From Pseudoxanthomonas winnipegensis (GTDB lineage Bacteria; Pseudomonadota; Gammaproteobacteria; Xanthomonadales; Xanthomonadaceae), in the NCBI RefSeq assembly GCF_004283755.1, contig NZ_SHMH01000006.1:186001-250000 (forward strand): a stretch of DNA of 64,000 nucleotides, read 5' to 3'. Positions 62,017-64,000 of this stretch are shown in pieces (within the stretch, counting starts at the first letter, position 1; each line of letters opens with the position of its first letter). Position numbers and translations under genes: made by a program. The notes beneath the pieces were generated by a model, which was given only the letters and a program-made list of their open reading frames with translations, was not told the DNA's origin and ran no database searches.

Positions 62017-63237
62017 TCAAGGGTTGAAGGCCGCACCGGCGGTACGGCGGTACTGGAAGCGTCCGGTGTAGGCCAGGGTGTGGTCCAGCCTGGTGCCGGT
62101 GCGGTGGTCGCGGTTGCGGCTGTCGATCACGTCGAACATCACCCGCAGGTTGGGCTGGAAGTACCAGTTGGCGCCCAGCGCCACCGCCCGCATCGAGGCA
62201 TCGATCGTGTCGGCCATGCCGTCGGGATGCTGCCGACCCCACATGCGGTCGTAGCGCAGCGCCAGTTCCAGCGCGCCGGTGCGGTGGCGCATGGCCTTGA
62301 CGCGCGAGAAGCGCCCGGTCTTGCGGTCGTAGCCGCGCGACTCGCCGGTGACGAACCAGCTGACGAAGCCGTAGGCGGCCTGCACCTTCGCCTGTTGCGC
62401 GCCGTCGTCCAGCACCGCGCCGCTGTATTCGCCCTGCCAGGACAGCGGGCCGTGGACCTCGGCGTATTCCAGCGACCACTTGTCCACGTCGGTGTCGCGG
62501 CCGGCGTCGAAGCGCGCCAGGGTCAGGCGGCTGTTGTCGGCCAGGTCGTTGGCCGGGCGCGGCCGCAGCACCAACGCGGCGGCCCGGCGCGTGCCCGGAT
62601 GGTCGTAGGCCTCGTGCGCCAGCGACAGGCCCAGGTGCCGCAGCGTGCTGCCCGCATCCAGCGGCAGCTAGGTGGCGCGCCCGCCGACCGCCGCGCCCTT
62701 GGTCGCGCTGTTGTCGATGCTCTCCAGGCTGTAGGCGCTCGCCGCCCAGGTGCCATGCGGCAGGGTGGCCTGCCAGGACACCGCCTTGCGGTAGATCGGC
62801 GCCAGCGTGCTGGGGCCCATGCCGCGCTCCAGGAACGCGCCGTAGTTGGAGCCGGTGCGATCGTCCAGGCTGAAGTACTGCTTGAACTGGCCCACCGTCA
62901 GCGTGCCGGCGTCGAACGCTCTGGCGATGTACACATCGCGCGCGACGATGCCGGCGCTGCCCGGGGCATCCTGCAGGCCGGCCAGATCGACCTCGGCCTT
63001 GTAGATGAAGCCGTAGAAGCGCCCGGAGACATCCAGCCAGACCCGGCGGAACTGGGTGTCGTTGCGGTTGGGCACGCCGCGCTCGTCGTTGTCGAACACG
63101 GCGAAGTCCCAGTGCAGGCGGCCGCCCAGTTCGGCGGTGATCGGGCGCGTGTCCTCGTCCGCGGCCAAGGCCGGTGCGGCGACGCAGGCGCCCAGGACCG
63201 CGGCCAGCGCGGCGATGGTGTTGGTGGTGGTGGACAC
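62017..63237 (-). pseudogene. OprO/P-like porin gene interrupted by a single in-frame TAG
   Basis: One reading frame runs from the ATG at 63237 to the TGA at 62017-62019, but a TAG at 62668-62670 cuts it after 189 codons. Both halves carry the same protein: the first has a signal peptide (cleavage about residue 25, PALA-A) and LGGRLHWDFAVFDND, RFYGFIYKAEVD and YFSLDDRTGSNYGAFLERG; the second has WSLEYAEVHG, LALRYDRMWG and the C-terminal strands YTGRFQYRRTAGAAFNP. Together they make a phosphate-selective-porin-type barrel of about 405 residues. A CAG (Gln) or similar codon changed to TAG is the simplest reading. Loss of the second half would prevent folding. Suppression or a sequence error are alternatives. 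Confidence 0.8.
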
Positions 63238-63413
63238 GGACCCTCCCAGGTTCGGATCGGACGCCGCGGATCGAGCCCGGGCGCCGAGGTTGCGAGGCAG
63301 GCTAGGGGCCGCAAGCTGTCATGGTCCTGTCGCTGCGGCGCAGCAAAGGTGGGATGGACGCGGCCGCGCGCAGATGGAGTCCTGCGGCGCCCCATGCCGT
63401 GCTGGCCGTGCCG

Positions 63414-64000
63414 ATGCGCCTGCTGCTGGTCGAAGACAACGAGGACCTGGCCGATGCCATCGTGCGACGCATGCGGCGCAGCGGCCACGCGGTGGACTGG
63501 CAGCGCGACGGCTTGGGCGCGGCCAGCGTGCTGCGCTACCAGGCCTTCGACCTGGTGGTGCTGGACATCGGCCTGCCGCGCATGGACGGCCTGACCGTGC
63601 TGGGCGAGCTGCGCGAGCGCGGCGACGCCACGCCGGTGCTGATGCTCACCGCGCGCGACGGCATCGAGGATCGCGTGCACGCGCTGGACGTGGGCGCCGA
63701 CGACTACCTGGCCAAGCCGTTCGACTTCCGCGAGTTCGAGGCGCGCTGCCGGGTGCTGCTGCGGCGCAGCCGCGGCCAGGCCACCGCCGCGGTGCAGGTG
63801 GGCACGCTGGTGTTCGACGCCGCCGCGCACACGGTGCACGTGGATGGCGTGGCGCTGGAGCTGCCCAACCGCGAGTTCCGCCTGCTGGAGATCCTGCTGG
63901 GCCGGCTGGAGCAGGTGGTGAGCAAGGACGAGATCGCCAAGGGCCTGTTCGGTTTCGACGACGAGGCCGGGCCCAACGCCATCGAGCTGTACATCGGCCG
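63414..64000 (+). CDS. OmpR-family response regulator, truncated at the window edge
   Basis: The frame runs from the ATG at 63414 to the end of the window, 195 codons. The receiver domain has the acidic pair in LLVEDNEDLAD, the phosphorylation Asp in LVVLDIGLPRMDG, the Thr in MLTARDG and the Lys in YLAKPFD. A winged-helix DNA-binding domain starts near residue 130 (ALELPNREFRLLEILL) and is cut off. It is divergent from the porin-citrate transporter genes, with 176 bases between the starts, so it probably controls them in the manner of TctD; the sensor kinase would be beyond the edge. Confidence 0.9.
   Translation, partial: MRLLLVEDNEDLADAIVRRMRRSGHAVDWQRDGLGAASVLRYQAFDLVVLDIGLPRMDGLTVLGELRERGDATPVLMLTARDGIEDRVHALDVGADDYLAKPFDFREFEARCRVLLRRSRGQATAAVQVGTLVFDAAAHTVHVDGVALELPNREFRLLEILLGRLEQVVSKDEIAKGLFGFDDEAGPNAIELYIG

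Noticed and set aside
62668-63237. A complete 189-residue porin ending at the TAG
   Set aside because: The reading frame continues in phase with the rest of the barrel to 62017, so the shorter product would be half a barrel.

Overview
The window is GC-rich chromosomal DNA of a gammaproteobacterium, most likely the family Xanthomonadaceae (Lysobacteraceae; a Xanthomonas, Stenotrophomonas, Pseudoxanthomonas or Lysobacter relative). The reasons are an ole-type olefin/beta-lactone cluster, several TonB-dependent receptors, an EnvC-CtpA pair, a CtaCDGE oxidase cluster, TACAAT-like boxes just upstream of start codons, and intergenic CCCGAWT heptamer arrays. No insertion sequence, prophage, CRISPR array, tRNA or rRNA was recognised.

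Layout. 1-7.3 kb: the 3' part of a Fic protein, a SEC-C protein, then oleB, oleC and oleD, with two unrelated minus-strand genes between oleB and oleC. 7.3-11.5 kb: a GNAT acetyltransferase, ubiJ-ubiB, an O-methyltransferase and an exported thioredoxin-like protein. 11.5-25.3 kb: envelope genes (two FadL-type porins, an M28 lipoprotein peptidase, a VNG-repeat exported protein, envC-ctpA, a rhomboid protease, a membrane diguanylate cyclase), plus truC and a D-2-hydroxyacid dehydrogenase. 25.7-34.2 kb: a complete aa3-type cytochrome c oxidase locus (ctaC, ctaD, small membrane protein, ctaG, ctaE, DUF2909, SURF1, a Sco-like protein, ctaA, ctaB). 34.3-46.3 kb: a LacI regulator, a BASS transporter and the macromolecular-synthesis neighbourhood (dnaG, yqeY, rpsU, divergent tsaD), split by an iron-uptake-like cassette (TonB receptor, DUF3325, DUF3649, PepSY) behind a probable Fur box. 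46.3-50 kb: ung, a DUF2059 protein with a Lys/Ser/Thr tail, arfB and an acyltransferase.

50-59.2 kb is the most distinctive region. An ECF sigma factor, a FecR-like anti-sigma factor and an STN-domain TonB receptor form one operon. Divergent from it is an exported protein that fuses a cyanophycinase (S51) domain to an isoaspartyl peptidase (Ntn) domain, followed by an M3 peptidase lipoprotein. I read this as a candidate locus that senses, takes up and fully degrades cyanophycin or another beta-aspartyl peptide.

59.7-64 kb: a phaB-like reductase, a 14-copy heptamer array, a CitMHS transporter, an OprO/P-like porin interrupted by one in-frame TAG, and the 5' part of an OmpR-family response regulator. 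Several dispersed intergenic repeats (GTGGGAGCC palindromes, GTAGAGCGGAGC stem-loops, CCCTCCCTTT hairpins) lie between genes throughout.
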